Assembly (NCBI GenBank): GCA_963815135.1
Contig: CAWFFO010000012.1
Location: forward strand, 1 to 64,000
From: CAIWTU01 sp963815135
GTDB lineage: Bacteria; Desulfobacterota; Desulfuromonadia; Geobacterales; Geobacteraceae
Direction of reading: 5' to 3'
Length of the DNA stretch: 64,000 nucleotides
Positions 16,556-26,237 of the stretch are shown in pieces. The first letter of the stretch is position 1, and each line of letters begins with the position of its first letter. A program made the position numbers and the translations under genes. Below the pieces are notes generated by a model. That model was not told the DNA's origin. It did not search any database and worked only from the letters and a program-made list of their open reading frames with translations.

Positions 16556-17897
16556 ATGGAACTGAATGATCACCCGACAGTAAAACGTTATCACGAGAGA
16601 AAAGCATCGGCGAGACTTGACTCGACTCCGCTGAAGCTGAGCGCCCGGGAGCTGCGCACGATGTGCCTTGAAGCAGGGGCTGATGACGTGGGTTTTGTAG
16701 AGATCACACGTCCGACGCTGGCTGATCAAAAGGCGGCCATTCTAAAGGTATTCCCCTGGACCAGGACGCTTGTCAGTTTTGCGGGACGGATCAACAGGGA
16801 AAACCTGCGGAGTCCCGCACGTTCCATTGCGAGCCTCGAACTGCACCAGGTGGAAGAGCGGCTTATCCATGCCGCCCGCTTACTGGCAACTGCCCTGGAG
16901 CGTAAAGGCGTCCGTGCCTCGACCCCGGCGCCCGGGTTTCCCATGGAAGCTGACCTGTGGGGCAACGGCACGATGAACGTGGTATCGCACAAACCGATAG
17001 CCATTGAGGCCGGACTTGGGAAGATGGGCCTCCACCGCAACGTCATTCACCCCGTGTTCGGTAGTTTCGTACTGCTCAATACCGTGGTCATCGATGCCGA
17101 AGTGGATGAATACGACACCCCCCTGGACTATAACCCGTGCCTTGACTGCAAGCTCTGCGCGGCTGCCTGTCCCACGGGCGCCATCGGCCCGGATGGCTTT
17201 TTCCATCCCGTAAACTGCCTCACCCATACCTATCGGGAACTGATAGGGGGCTTCACCGACTGGGTTGAAAATATCGCAGACAGTAAAAGCTCCATCGATT
17301 ACCGGACCAGAACCAGCGATGCCGAAACCGTATCCATGTGGCAGAGCCTGGCGTATCGGGCCGTGCTACAAGTCGGTGTATTGCATGGCCGTCTGCCCGG
17401 CGGGGGACGAAGTTATTCCGCAGTATCTGGAGGACAGAATGGCCTTTATCGAGGACGTGGTCAAACCGCTCCAACAGAAGGCGGAGACGGTGTATGTCCT
17501 GCCCGGTTCGGACGCCGAGAGTCATGTTCAGCGCACCTTCCCGCACAAGAAGGTAAAGCGGGTGGGAAACGGCATCAGGCCGCCGTCCGTGGCATATTTC
17601 CTCGCCTCCATGCCCATTGCTTTCCAGCGGCACCAGTCCGAAGGGCTGAACGCGACCTATCATTTCACCTTCAGCGGCAGTGAGGAGGCCGAAGCAACGG
17701 TCGTTATCAGGGACAAAACTATCAGGATTGAAAAGGGACATGCAGGGACCCCGGACGTTCGCGTGCATGCCGATGCGAAGACCTGGCTGCGAGTGCTTCA
17801 CAAGGAAACCTCGATGATCAAGCAGATCGTCCTGAGAAGGATTCGCGTCAAAGGGCCATTGAAGCTATTCAAGGCCTTTGGAAAATGTTTTGCCTAA
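16556..17897 (+). pseudogene. 4Fe-4S (QueG/reductive dehalogenase-like) protein with C-terminal SCP2 domain, one-base frameshift
   Basis: The first frame covers an N-terminal domain related to QueG-like iron-sulfur proteins, then a ferredoxin motif NPCLDCKLCAAACPTGAIG. At SMWQSLAY (about 17355) an extra base (C at 17357) shifts the frame; the next frame continues GPCYKSVYCMAVCPAGDEVI (second cluster), then an SCP2 sterol-transfer-like domain (YHFTFSGSEEAEATVVIRDK, VRVHADAKTWLRVLHKE) to 17897. Repaired length is about 446 residues. It probably reduces or handles a hydrophobic substrate, but the reaction is unknown. It lies under a predicted TetR operator. Confidence 0.78.
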
Positions 17898-17910
17898 GGA
17901 GACAATCCAA

Positions 17911-18117
17911 ATGGCTGGTATCATTTTGCCTTTCGACTGTAAGGTACGCAGGCTCACGAAAACTCTGCATTTGTGTCTGTCACATTCAGCTTCCGAGTGC
18001 GAGCACGGTTTCAATGCCGGTGCCAGATGCTTTTGCAGGCACCCGGACCGTGGAAAATTCGCGGACATCGAAGTGATTGCGGAGATGACGTCTGGCGCCG
18101 AATCCTCCGACAATTAG
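17911..18117 (+). CDS. Small cysteine-containing protein
   Basis: A 68-residue frame starting MAGIILPFDCKVRRLTKTLH with cysteines in CLSHSASECEH and ARCFCRHPDRG. AGGAG lies 8 bases upstream and the gene is only 13 bases after the Fe-S/SCP2 gene, which argues for a real translated product. I know no family for it. It may bind metal or iron-sulfur, but that is only suggested by the cysteines. Confidence 0.45.
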   Translation: MAGIILPFDCKVRRLTKTLHLCLSHSASECEHGFNAGARCFCRHPDRGKFADIEVIAEMTSGAESSDN

Positions 18118-18233
18118 GTAATTAACAGCTAAGTCAGGGGGAGAATAGATGATGTTTCGACCCTGGAACAAAAGGAAGGGGGTAACGAGTATCGCCGGAG
18201 ACTTTGATGTTGTTAAATTTTTTTGGAGCACTA

Positions 18234-18252
18234 TTAGACAGACCAGTCTAAG
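18234..18252. promoter_or_regulatory. Predicted TetR operator upstream of the efflux operon
   Basis: TTAGACAGACCAGTCTAAG matches the tetR-promoter operator in 16 of 19 bases and is itself palindromic (TTAGAC-N7-GTCTAA). It lies 17 bases before ATG 18269. Confidence 0.6.
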
Positions 18253-18268
18253 TTAAAAGGAGAAAACA

Positions 18269-18670
18269 ATGATGAAAAAGACACTATTATTACTGGCACT
18301 AAGCGTGAGTGTACTTGGCGTTGCCGAAAATACCTTTGCAGCAGGAACAGACTTCACGGCGACTACGGACCGGCGAAGTGAAACAGAGGCTTTCGCGACA
18401 GGGACCGGAGTAACTACAGGAAAAGAGTTGAACGGGTCTATCCCGGGTCAATTTCTACCCGGAACAATGACGGATTCTATCAAAGGAGAAAGATCCTCGG
18501 TAAGTCCGGCGCCGGGTGTTGCCTGGGATGGTTTTCTACCAGGCACTGGAGCTCTTGTTCCGCGGGAAATGCAGGATGTGGCTATATTACCTGTCCGTGA
18601 CGCAAAGGGAAAGGAGGCATGGAACGGTTATGCAGCGGGAAGCCTCGACTATTGGCAACGCAATCCCTGA
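18269..18670 (+). CDS. Exported hypothetical protein
   Basis: A 133-residue protein with a clear signal peptide (MMKKTLLLLALSVSVLGVAE, NTFAAG) and a Gly/Thr/Ser/Pro-rich mature part. AGGAG precedes the start. It lies between a TetR operator and the RND adaptor gene, so it is probably the first gene of the efflux operon. The mature part has no motif that I recognise. Periplasmic or outer-membrane associated by inference. Confidence 0.6.
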   Translation: MMKKTLLLLALSVSVLGVAENTFAAGTDFTATTDRRSETEAFATGTGVTTGKELNGSIPGQFLPGTMTDSIKGERSSVSPAPGVAWDGFLPGTGALVPREMQDVAILPVRDAKGKEAWNGYAAGSLDYWQRNP

Positions 18671-18776
18671 GACCGGGGCAGCACGGTCATTCATTATCCT
18701 CGGTCAGAACGCACATGCAACCGGCTGTCGGCCAATTGCCGGCAGCCCATATTGAATACATTGTCCAGGGGTACGC

Positions 18777-19928
18777 ATGCACATGAGAAAAATACCTTTT
18801 AAAAAATTTACCGGCTTGACGCGCAGATATCAGCTGGCGCTCCTCATAGGAGCAGTGATTGTCATTACCGGTGGTGCTCTTTTGGGAAGAGACAACCAGC
18901 CGCCTGTCGATACGACATCTCCCCGCCTGGTCAGAGCCTATACGGTTCTCTCCGCCGTGGGTGATGCAATGGAATATACCGGGGTGATTCACGCTCGCAC
19001 GGAGAGCGAACTCGCATTTCGCGTGCCCGGCAAAATCATCGAGAAACCCGTCAAGGCCGGGGATCATGTCAAACGTGGACAGGCTTTGATGCGGCTTGAT
19101 CCGACAGACCTGCTACTTGCGGCCAATGCTGCCCAGGCGGCCGTGGAAGCGGCCCGGGCCCAGAATAAACGCGCCCTCGCTGATGAACTGCGCCAACGTG
19201 GGCTGGTTGCCATAAAGGCCGTATCCGTACAGGAATACGAACAGGCCAAAGCGGCGGCCGACGCAACCACCGCCCAGCTCAATTCCGCCGTTGACTACGC
19301 CAGGCAACGGGAAAACCAGGTGGGCTATGCCGTTCTCAGGGCCGATGCGGACGGCGTCATCATGGAGAGACCGGCGGACGTCGGCCAGGTGGTAAGTCCG
19401 GGTAACGTGGTGGTTCGCCTCGCCCAGGACGGTCCACGCGAAGCGGTCGTCGATTTTCCCGAGGGGGAAGAGCAGTTGGCAAGGTCCAAGGCCACAGCCA
19501 GCCTGTATGCCGATCCGGGGCAGAGCTTCCCGGCAAAGCTGCGTGAATTGTCCGCAATGGCCGACCCTCTCACCCGAACCTATCAGGCGCGCTACAGACT
19601 TGGTGGTTTTGGGGAAAACGCTCCTCTTGGTGCAACAGTGACGGTTCATCTGGATGGAGAGAACGCGAATGGCGCGGTGAAGCTGTACGAAATCCCCATC
19701 GGCGCGCTGTATGACGGCGGCAGCGGCACAAGTGTCTGGGTGATAAATCCAGATACCTCAACTTTATCGCGGCGAGCGGTCGAAGTGGCGAAGCTCGGCA
19801 GCGAGACCGCGCTGGTGAGCAAAGGCCTCAAACCGGGAGAACGAATTGTCGCGCTGGGTGCTCACCTCGTCAAGGAAGGGGAAAGAGTAAAGGTCCTCTC
19901 TGGCCCGGCAAAGGAGCAAAAATCATGA
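18777..19928 (+). CDS. RND efflux periplasmic adaptor (membrane fusion protein)
   Basis: A 383-residue MFP of the AcrA/MexA type: N-terminal membrane anchor (LALLIGAVIVITGGALL), lipoyl half (ESELAFRVPGKIIEKPVKAG), helical hairpin rich in Ala/Gln/Arg (AAQAAVEAARAQNKRALADE), second lipoyl half (AVLRADADGVIMERPADVGQ) and beta-barrel/proximal domains (DPLTRTYQARYRL). It joins the inner-membrane pump to the outer-membrane channel. Its stop overlaps the permease start (ATGA). Confidence 0.88.
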   Translation: MHMRKIPFKKFTGLTRRYQLALLIGAVIVITGGALLGRDNQPPVDTTSPRLVRAYTVLSAVGDAMEYTGVIHARTESELAFRVPGKIIEKPVKAGDHVKRGQALMRLDPTDLLLAANAAQAAVEAARAQNKRALADELRQRGLVAIKAVSVQEYEQAKAAADATTAQLNSAVDYARQRENQVGYAVLRADADGVIMERPADVGQVVSPGNVVVRLAQDGPREAVVDFPEGEEQLARSKATASLYADPGQSFPAKLRELSAMADPLTRTYQARYRLGGFGENAPLGATVTVHLDGENANGAVKLYEIPIGALYDGGSGTSVWVINPDTSTLSRRAVEVAKLGSETALVSKGLKPGERIVALGAHLVKEGERVKVLSGPAKEQKS

Positions 19929-22900
19929 GCCGCTTCAATCTTTCCGCTTTTGCGATCCGGGAACGTGCCATCACCCTGTTCATGATTATTGCGATTCTGG
20001 TGGCCGGGGGATATGCCTTCCTGCATCTGGGACGGGCAGAAGACCCTGCTTTCACCGTTAAGACCATGACGGTAACAGCCATATGGCCGGGAGCCACGGC
20101 AAAGGAAATGCAGGAACAGGTGGGCGACCGGCTGGAAAAACGTCTTCAGGAACTTGAATTTTACGACCGGGTGGAAACCTCGGCATACCCCGGAATGATC
20201 TTGATGAAGCTCCAGCTGAAAGACTCCACGCCTCCCAAAGATGTGCCGGATGAATTCTACCAGACACGAAAAAAGCTGGGGGATGAAAAAATTAATCTGC
20301 CGCGAGGTGTGATCGGTCCGATTCTGAATGACGAATTTTCCGATGTGTACTTCGCCATGTATTCACTGGAAGCAAAAGGCCTTCCCCACCGCAAGCTCGT
20401 GCTGGAGGCGGAAGCGCTTCGTCAGCGCTTTTCCCGGGTAGGCGGCGTGGAGAAGGTCACTATTCTCGGCGAGCAGGATCCCAAAATCTATGTCGAGATT
20501 TCCTACAAACGCCTGGCAACTCTCGGGGTAAAAGCGACCGATCTGTTCCGTGCTTTAGAAACCCAAAACGATGTAACCCCTTCCGGTTTCGTGGATACGG
20601 CCGGACCGCGTGTCTATCTGCGCCTTGACGGAGCCATTAACGGCGTCGAAGCGGTCAAGGCGATTCCCGTGGCAAGCGGAGGGAAAATACTGAAAATCGG
20701 TGATGTGGCCGAGGTCACCCGCGGCTACGAAGATCCGGCAACAAAAAAGATACGTCACCAGGGAGAACCTTCGCTCATCCTGGCCCTGGTGATGAAAAAA
20801 GGCTTCAACGGCCTGACATTGGGCAAGCTGCTGAATGCCGAAGAGACGGCGATTCACAAAGAATTACCCGTCGGTCTGGTTCTGTCCAAGGTATCGGATC
20901 AGTCCAAGGTCATTTCCGATGCCATTGACGAATTCATGATCAAATTCGCTGGCCGCGCTTGCCGTTGTCATCGTGGTGAGTCTTGTAACGCTGGGGTTCC
21001 GTGTCGGGATCGTCGTGGCTGCAGCCGTGCCTCTGACCCTTGCCGCCGTGTTCGTCATCATGCTCCTTACCGGCAGGGATTTCGACCGAATCACCCTGGG
21101 GGCGCTGATTATTTCCCTGGGGCTCCTGGTGGATGATGCGATCATCGCCATCGAGATGATGGTGGTCAAAATGGAAGAGGGCCTGGATCGGATCCAGGCA
21201 GCCACTTTTGCCTGGACATCCACGGCCAGCCCCATGCTTTTCGGAACGCTGGTTACCATCGCCGGCTTCCTGCCGGTAGGTTTTGCCAAATCGACGGCAG
21301 GTGAATATGCGGGCAACATCTTCTGGGTCGTGGCCTTCGCCTTGATCACCTCGTGGTTTGTCGCGGTGCTCTTCACCCCCTACCTGGGCGTCAAGCTCCT
21401 GCCTGATATCAAACCGGTTCCCGGAGGGCATGATGCCATTTATGCAACGCCGAACTATCAGCGGTTTCGCGGTATGGTGCGGAGGGTAGTCGATCATAAA
21501 TGGCTTGCCGCCGGCGTTACCATTGCTCTTTTTATGCTGGCCGTGGTTGGCATGGGATCCGTGGAGAAGCAGTTTTTTCCCAACTCGGACCGCCCCGAAT
21601 TGATTGTCGACGTCAATCTTCCCCCTGGCAGTGCTTTTGCCGCAACCGACAGATCGGTCAAAAACATCGAAAAGAGAATTATGGCCGAGCCGGAGGCCAA
21701 AATCGTCACCAGCTATATCGGCTACGGCATGCCGCGCTTCATCCTGCCGTTGAATCCCGAATTACCCAACCCGGCCTTTGCCCAAATTGTCGTCCAGACC
21801 GAAGGCCATGCGGCACGCGACGCGCTCAAGAAAAAACTTCGCCAAATTATTGCACAGGGCGCATTCCCCGAAGCACGCGTGTGGGTGAAACAATTCGTAT
21901 TCGGCCCACCCGTCACATTTCCGGTGCTCTTCCGCGTCATGGGACCGGACGTGGCTGAGCTGCGCCGGATTGCGCGTGATGTCCGAGCCATCATGGCCGA
22001 AAATCCGAACGTGCGTGATCTGCACCTGGATTGGGGGGAACGTACCCGAGCGAGCGGCTGGTCCTTGATCAGGACCGTCTGCGCCTGATTGGCCTCACTC
22101 CGCAGGAAGCCGGGCTGCAATTACAGGCGATTCTGAATGGTGCGCCGACAACTCAGATGCGCGACGGCATCCGTTCGGTCGACGTGGTGGTTCGCGCTCC
22201 CGGATCCGAGCGCCACGGTCTGGAGAACCTTGGCAATGTGACTTTGACCACCAGAGACGGGCGCTCGATACCGCTGTCACAAATTGCCCATCTGGAACCC
22301 CGAATGGAAGATGCGGTGCTGAAACGCTACAACCGCGAGCCGTACATCGCTGTTGAGGGGGATGTCGTTGATGGGGTCCAGCCTCCGGATGTAACGGCCC
22401 AGATTCTCCCCAAACTGGAAAAATTGAAAGCCGCTCTTCCCGTCGGCTATCGCATCGAAACGGGCGGTTCCGTGGAGGAGAGCAAGAAAGCCGATACGGC
22501 GCTGGGGCTGCTTTTCCCGCCGATGATACTGCTGATGCTGATATTCATCATGCTTCAGGTCCGTTCATTCGCCACCATGTTCATGGTGTTTGCCACCGCC
22601 CCTCTCGGCCTGGTCGGGGCAGTGCCGACTCTGCTCATTTTCCATCAGCCCTTCGGCTTTAACGCAATTCTCGGCTTGATCGGGTTGGCGGGGATCATCA
22701 TGCGCAACACGCTGATTCTGGTCGACCAGATCCGCCACGACAAGGCAGCGGGACTCAGTGACTATGATGCCATCGTCGAATCCACCGTACGCCGTGCGCG
22801 TCCGGTAGTCCTGACCGCAGCGGCTGCCATGCTTGCCTTTATCCCGCTGACTTTTTCCAGTTTCTGGGGATCGCTGGCTTTTGTTTTGATCGGCGGAGTC

Positions 22901-23005
22901 GGTGTTGGCACTGTTCTGACACTGCTCTTCCTGCCTGCCCTCTACGCCATCTGGTTCAAAGTAAAGCATCCCCATGCCGCCACTGAAGGAGGAGCACGAA
23001 CATGA
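19925..23005 (+). pseudogene. RND efflux permease, two frameshifts
   Basis: Three consecutive frames make one RND transporter of about 1020 residues: 19925 to about 20950 (N-terminal helix RERAITLFMIIAILVAGGYA, porter domain PGATAKEMQEQVGDRLEKRL), about 20950 to 22040 (VSLVTLGFRVGIVVAAAVPL, the TM4 motif GLLVDDAIIAIEMMVVKMEE with the proton-relay aspartates), and about 22040 to 23005 (GLAGIIMRNTLILVDQIRHD). Single-base indels near 20950 and 22040 separate them. Resistance/efflux of the RND hydrophobe class is likely if intact. The adaptor and the outer-membrane factor on either side are uninterrupted. Confidence 0.82.
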
Positions 23006-24414
23006 TCCGCGGAATTGCAATCATAAGCATTGGTGTCGCCTGTCTGGCCGGCTGCAGCATGGCGCCAGAATATACCCGGCCGGAAGCGCCGGTTTCCGCC
23101 GGCTGGCCCACCGGCCCGGCCTACAGAAACAGCTCCTCCCCGAGCGGCGAACCGGCAGCCACAGACCTGAAGTGGGGCGAGTTTTTTGTTAACCCGCAGC
23201 TGCAAAAGCTGATCGGTCTCGCCTTGGCCAACAACCGCAATCTGCGCGTAGCGGCACTGAACATTGAGAGGTCCAGGGCCCAGTACCAGATCCAGCGCTC
23301 AGATCTGTTCCCGAAAATCGATGCCAACGCCGCCGCGCTTTACCAGCGTGTAGCCGAAGGCATTTCCGTGACGGGATCGCCCCTGAACATCCATCAGTAT
23401 CAGGTCGGTCTCGGCCTCAGCTCTTATGAACTCGACCTGTTCGGCAGGGTGCGGAGCCTCAAGGACCAGGCCCTGCAGCAGTTTTTCGCCACCGGGGAGG
23501 CCCGGCGGAGCGTACAGATCAGCCTGGTCGCCGAGGTTGCGGCAAACTACCTGACCCTGGCCGCCGACCGCGAACTGCTGAAACTCGCCAAGGACACCCT
23601 GGCGAGCCAGCAGACCTCCTACCAGCTCATCCGCAGCCGCTATGAGGCAGGGATGTCGTCCGCGCTCGATCTCCATCAGGCCCAGACCAGCGTCGACACG
23701 GCGCGGGTGGACATCGCCCGCTTCACCACCTTCGTGGCCAAGGATGAAAACGCCCTTACCCTGGTGGTCGGTTCCCCGGTCCCGGCCGACCTTCTGCCCG
23801 CCGCGCTTTCCGATACGCTCACCGCGGTGAAGGACCTGCAACCCGGCCTGCCGTCCGATGTCCTGCTGCGCCGCCCCGACATCCTCCAGGCCGAGGATCT
23901 CCTCAAGGGGGCCAACGCCAACATCGGCGCGGCGCGGGCGGCGTTCTTCCCCCGCATCACCCTGGTCTCGTCGGTCGGTTTCGGCAGCAATGACCTGAGT
24001 GGGCTCTTCAAGGGCGGCTCCTTTGTCTGGAAAGTTGCACCGCAGATATCTATCCCTATCTTCCAGGGAGGCGCCAACCGGGCCAATCTGAAGGTGGCCA
24101 AGGTGGACCGGGACATCGCCGTGGCCAGGTACGAAAAGGCCATCCAGACAGCCTTCCGGGAAGTGGCCGACGCCCTTGCCCTGCGAGGAACCATCAACGA
24201 CCAGGTGGCGGCGCAGCAGTCCCTCACCGATGCGACAAGCGAAAGCTACCGTCTCTCCCAGGCCCGCTACGAAAAGGGGGTAGACAGCTACCTGAACGTC
24301 CTCGACTCCCAGCGTTCCCTCTACAGTGCCCAGCAGGGCCTGATCAGTGTCCGCCTTGCCCGCCTGACCAATCTGGTGACGCTGTACAAGGTGCTTGGAG
24401 GGGGGAGTGAGTAA
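23002..24414 (+). CDS. NodT-family outer-membrane efflux lipoprotein
   Basis: A 470-residue TolC-like channel protein of the NodT/OprM class. The lipoprotein signal ends in CLAGCSMAPEYTRPEAP; then WGEFFVNPQLQKLIGLALAN, SSYELDLFGRVRSLKDQALQ, LLRRPDILQAEDLLKGANAN and the second repeat IFQGGANRANLKVAKVDRDI. It completes the tripartite pump with the adaptor and permease; its start overlaps the permease stop by 4 bases. Confidence 0.9.
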   Translation: MIRGIAIISIGVACLAGCSMAPEYTRPEAPVSAGWPTGPAYRNSSSPSGEPAATDLKWGEFFVNPQLQKLIGLALANNRNLRVAALNIERSRAQYQIQRSDLFPKIDANAAALYQRVAEGISVTGSPLNIHQYQVGLGLSSYELDLFGRVRSLKDQALQQFFATGEARRSVQISLVAEVAANYLTLAADRELLKLAKDTLASQQTSYQLIRSRYEAGMSSALDLHQAQTSVDTARVDIARFTTFVAKDENALTLVVGSPVPADLLPAALSDTLTAVKDLQPGLPSDVLLRRPDILQAEDLLKGANANIGAARAAFFPRITLVSSVGFGSNDLSGLFKGGSFVWKVAPQISIPIFQGGANRANLKVAKVDRDIAVARYEKAIQTAFREVADALALRGTINDQVAAQQSLTDATSESYRLSQARYEKGVDSYLNVLDSQRSLYSAQQGLISVRLARLTNLVTLYKVLGGGSE

Positions 24415-24468
24415 CCACGGATTCAGGGGAAATATCTCCCTGAAAAATCAAACACAAGAGAGGTAAAT

Positions 24469-24816
24469 ATGAGCGACGAAAAAAAGTTTATCCAAGATGA
24501 TGTTGTGGTGGAGATTAAGAATAAAGCCAGGGGGGACATGGAGTTCAGAAAAATGTTATTTGACAATCCCCAGGAGGCGCTCGGCCAATTCGGTTTTGTC
24601 ATTCCGGGTTCTTCCGGTGATGACAGGAATTACCAGGAAACACTGAATGCGGTGTTTGTCCGGGCAGATTTTTACAAATGGTTTAACACAGAAATCCTGA
24701 GTGAATTCAGGGATGAAACCATTGCAATGACCCCTGTGCCGCTTGTAACTGCTACCGACCATGAAGATATGGGTTGGGATTTTGAGGTCACGACATATAA
24801 AACTAAACCTGACTAG
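24469..24816 (+). CDS. Small protein with NHLP-leader-like N-terminus
   Basis: A 115-residue protein. Residues 17-47 (IKNKARGDMEFRKMLFDNPQ, EALGQFGFVIP) follow the 'A..D..FR..L..dP...L...G...P' pattern of nitrile-hydratase-like leader peptides (NHLP) that introduce some ribosomally made natural products, and also resemble the nitrile hydratase alpha N-terminus. The rest (NYQETLNAVFVRADFYKWFN, MTPVPLVTATDHEDMGWDFE) has no Cys/Ser/Thr-rich core, so a RiPP precursor is possible but not convincing. AGAGAGG precedes the ATG; an OYE-type flavoenzyme follows 22 bases later. Confidence 0.6.
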   Translation: MSDEKKFIQDDVVVEIKNKARGDMEFRKMLFDNPQEALGQFGFVIPGSSGDDRNYQETLNAVFVRADFYKWFNTEILSEFRDETIAMTPVPLVTATDHEDMGWDFEVTTYKTKPD

Positions 24817-24838
24817 CGTTACATGAGGAGGAAGCGCC

Positions 24839-25987
24839 ATGGAAAAAATTATGGAATCAGGCATGGAAAGGATCGGAAGAACGGCAATGAAAAAATTGTT
24901 CGAGAAAAGCAACATTAACGGACTGTCGGTCGCAAACAGATTCATATTCTCGGCCACATGGGATGGAAATGCCGATGACAATGGATTCTGTACTCAAAGA
25001 AACATCGACATGCTGGTTGAACGTGCGCGTGGCGGCGTAGGCCTGATAATCACCGGCATGGCTTGTGTGCAGGCAGATGGAAGGGCGGCACCGTGGCAGT
25101 TGGCGGTTCACGGCGACGAATTTGTTCCCGGCCTCACGGAAATGGCCCAGGCAGTCCACAATACTCAAACCAAAGTTATCCTGCAGTTGGCGCATGGCGG
25201 ATGTTACGCCCCTACCGCTTTAACCGGACAAGAAGTAGTAGGGCCTTCGGTGAACGATACCGACAAATTTCCGCAATGTCGAGAAATGTCATTGCAGGAA
25301 ATAGATCAAGTTGTCGAAGCCTTTGGCAAGGCAGCAGCGCGTGCCAAAAAAGCCGGCTTTGACGGTGTACAGCTGCATGCGGCGCATGGCTATCTGCTGA
25401 GTGAATTTCTTTCACCCTTTTTCAACAAACGGACGGACAACTACGGCGGCAGCATCGAAAATCGTGCGAGGATCCTGCTGGAGGCATTGCAGGCGGTAAG
25501 GAATGAAGTCGGCGAAGAGTATCCTGTACTCGTGAAGATCAACTCCGAGGATTTTGTCGAAGGCGGTCTCACTATAGGAGAGATGCTTGAGGTATGTGCG
25601 ATGCTCGATAAGGCCGGTGTCGACGCGATAGAAATGAGCGGCGGGACGATCTATGCCTCCGGGGCCTATTCCAGCTGCAGGGTTGGTGCCTTGGACTCTC
25701 CTGAAAAGGAGGTTTATTACCAGGATGCCGCGGTCACCTATAAAGAGAGAATCGACACCCCTTTAATGTTAGTGGGCGGTATTCATTCTATCGGTGTGGC
25801 TGAACACTTGATAAACGACGGTGTCGCCGATTTTATATCGATATGCCGGCCATTGATCCGGGAACCGAATCTGATTAACCGTTGGAAAGCCGGAGACTCT
25901 GCGCCACCGTCCTGTGTATATTGCGATGGATGTTTCGGACCCGGCTTAAAAGGAAAAGGAGTGCAATGTACCTTTGAGGGGCAATGA
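24839..25987 (+). CDS. NADH:flavin oxidoreductase (Old Yellow Enzyme family)
   Basis: A 382-residue OYE-like FMN enzyme. TIM-barrel motifs: NRFIFSATWDGNADDNGFCT, ARGGVGLIITGMACVQADGR, QLAHGG, VQLHAAHGYLLSEFLSPFFN with KRTDNYGGSIENRARILLE (active-site His/Asn region), then MLVGGIHSIGVAEHLI. The C-terminal CVYCDGCFGPGLKGKGVQC resembles the cysteine region of the 2,4-dienoyl-CoA reductase-like branch. The 4Fe-4S/FAD/NAD domain of that branch is absent. Substrate unknown. Likely co-transcribed with the small protein before it. Confidence 0.87.
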   Translation: MEKIMESGMERIGRTAMKKLFEKSNINGLSVANRFIFSATWDGNADDNGFCTQRNIDMLVERARGGVGLIITGMACVQADGRAAPWQLAVHGDEFVPGLTEMAQAVHNTQTKVILQLAHGGCYAPTALTGQEVVGPSVNDTDKFPQCREMSLQEIDQVVEAFGKAAARAKKAGFDGVQLHAAHGYLLSEFLSPFFNKRTDNYGGSIENRARILLEALQAVRNEVGEEYPVLVKINSEDFVEGGLTIGEMLEVCAMLDKAGVDAIEMSGGTIYASGAYSSCRVGALDSPEKEVYYQDAAVTYKERIDTPLMLVGGIHSIGVAEHLINDGVADFISICRPLIREPNLINRWKAGDSAPPSCVYCDGCFGPGLKGKGVQCTFEGQ

Positions 25988-26006
25988 TGCGCTAGTTGTG
26001 AAGAAC

Positions 26007-26190
26007 AAAAAAGTGGGACTCTTCTCAAGGAAAAGTCCCACTTTTGGAGTATGGCTCCCCGTAGTGGACGAACTTAGAACTTTTTACTGACTTTAGGCAG
26101 AAACTCGAACCGCTATTGGAACGCAAAAAAGGCCACATCCGTTATTGGATATGGCCTTTTGATTTATGGCTCCCCCTACAGGACGGCTAT
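26007..26190 (-). repeat. Dispersed tRNA-3'-end/terminator repeat, copy B
   Basis: Read on the minus strand: GGGGGAGCCATAAATC, the hairpin GGCCATATCC...GGATGTGGCC with T-run, CGGTTCGAGTTTCTG, AAAAGTTCTAAGTTCGTCCA, CTACGGGGAGCCATACTCC and the perfect hairpin AAAAGTGGGACTTTTCCTTG...AAGAGTCCCACTT. It lies between the OYE gene and DUF2147 gene and may terminate transcription from either side. Confidence 0.75.
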
Positions 26191-26237
26191 GGTGAATTGG
26201 AGGAATCAATATCATTGTAAAAAGAGGCGAGCGTCTC

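Noticed and set aside
19113..19649. Long minus-strand frames over the RND adaptor and outer-membrane channel genes
   Set aside because: Antisense shadows of high-G/C genes with no ribosome sites or recognisable domains.
20973..22088. Separate membrane protein gene
   Set aside because: It is the middle third of the RND permease; its ends join the flanking frames at the expected family positions.
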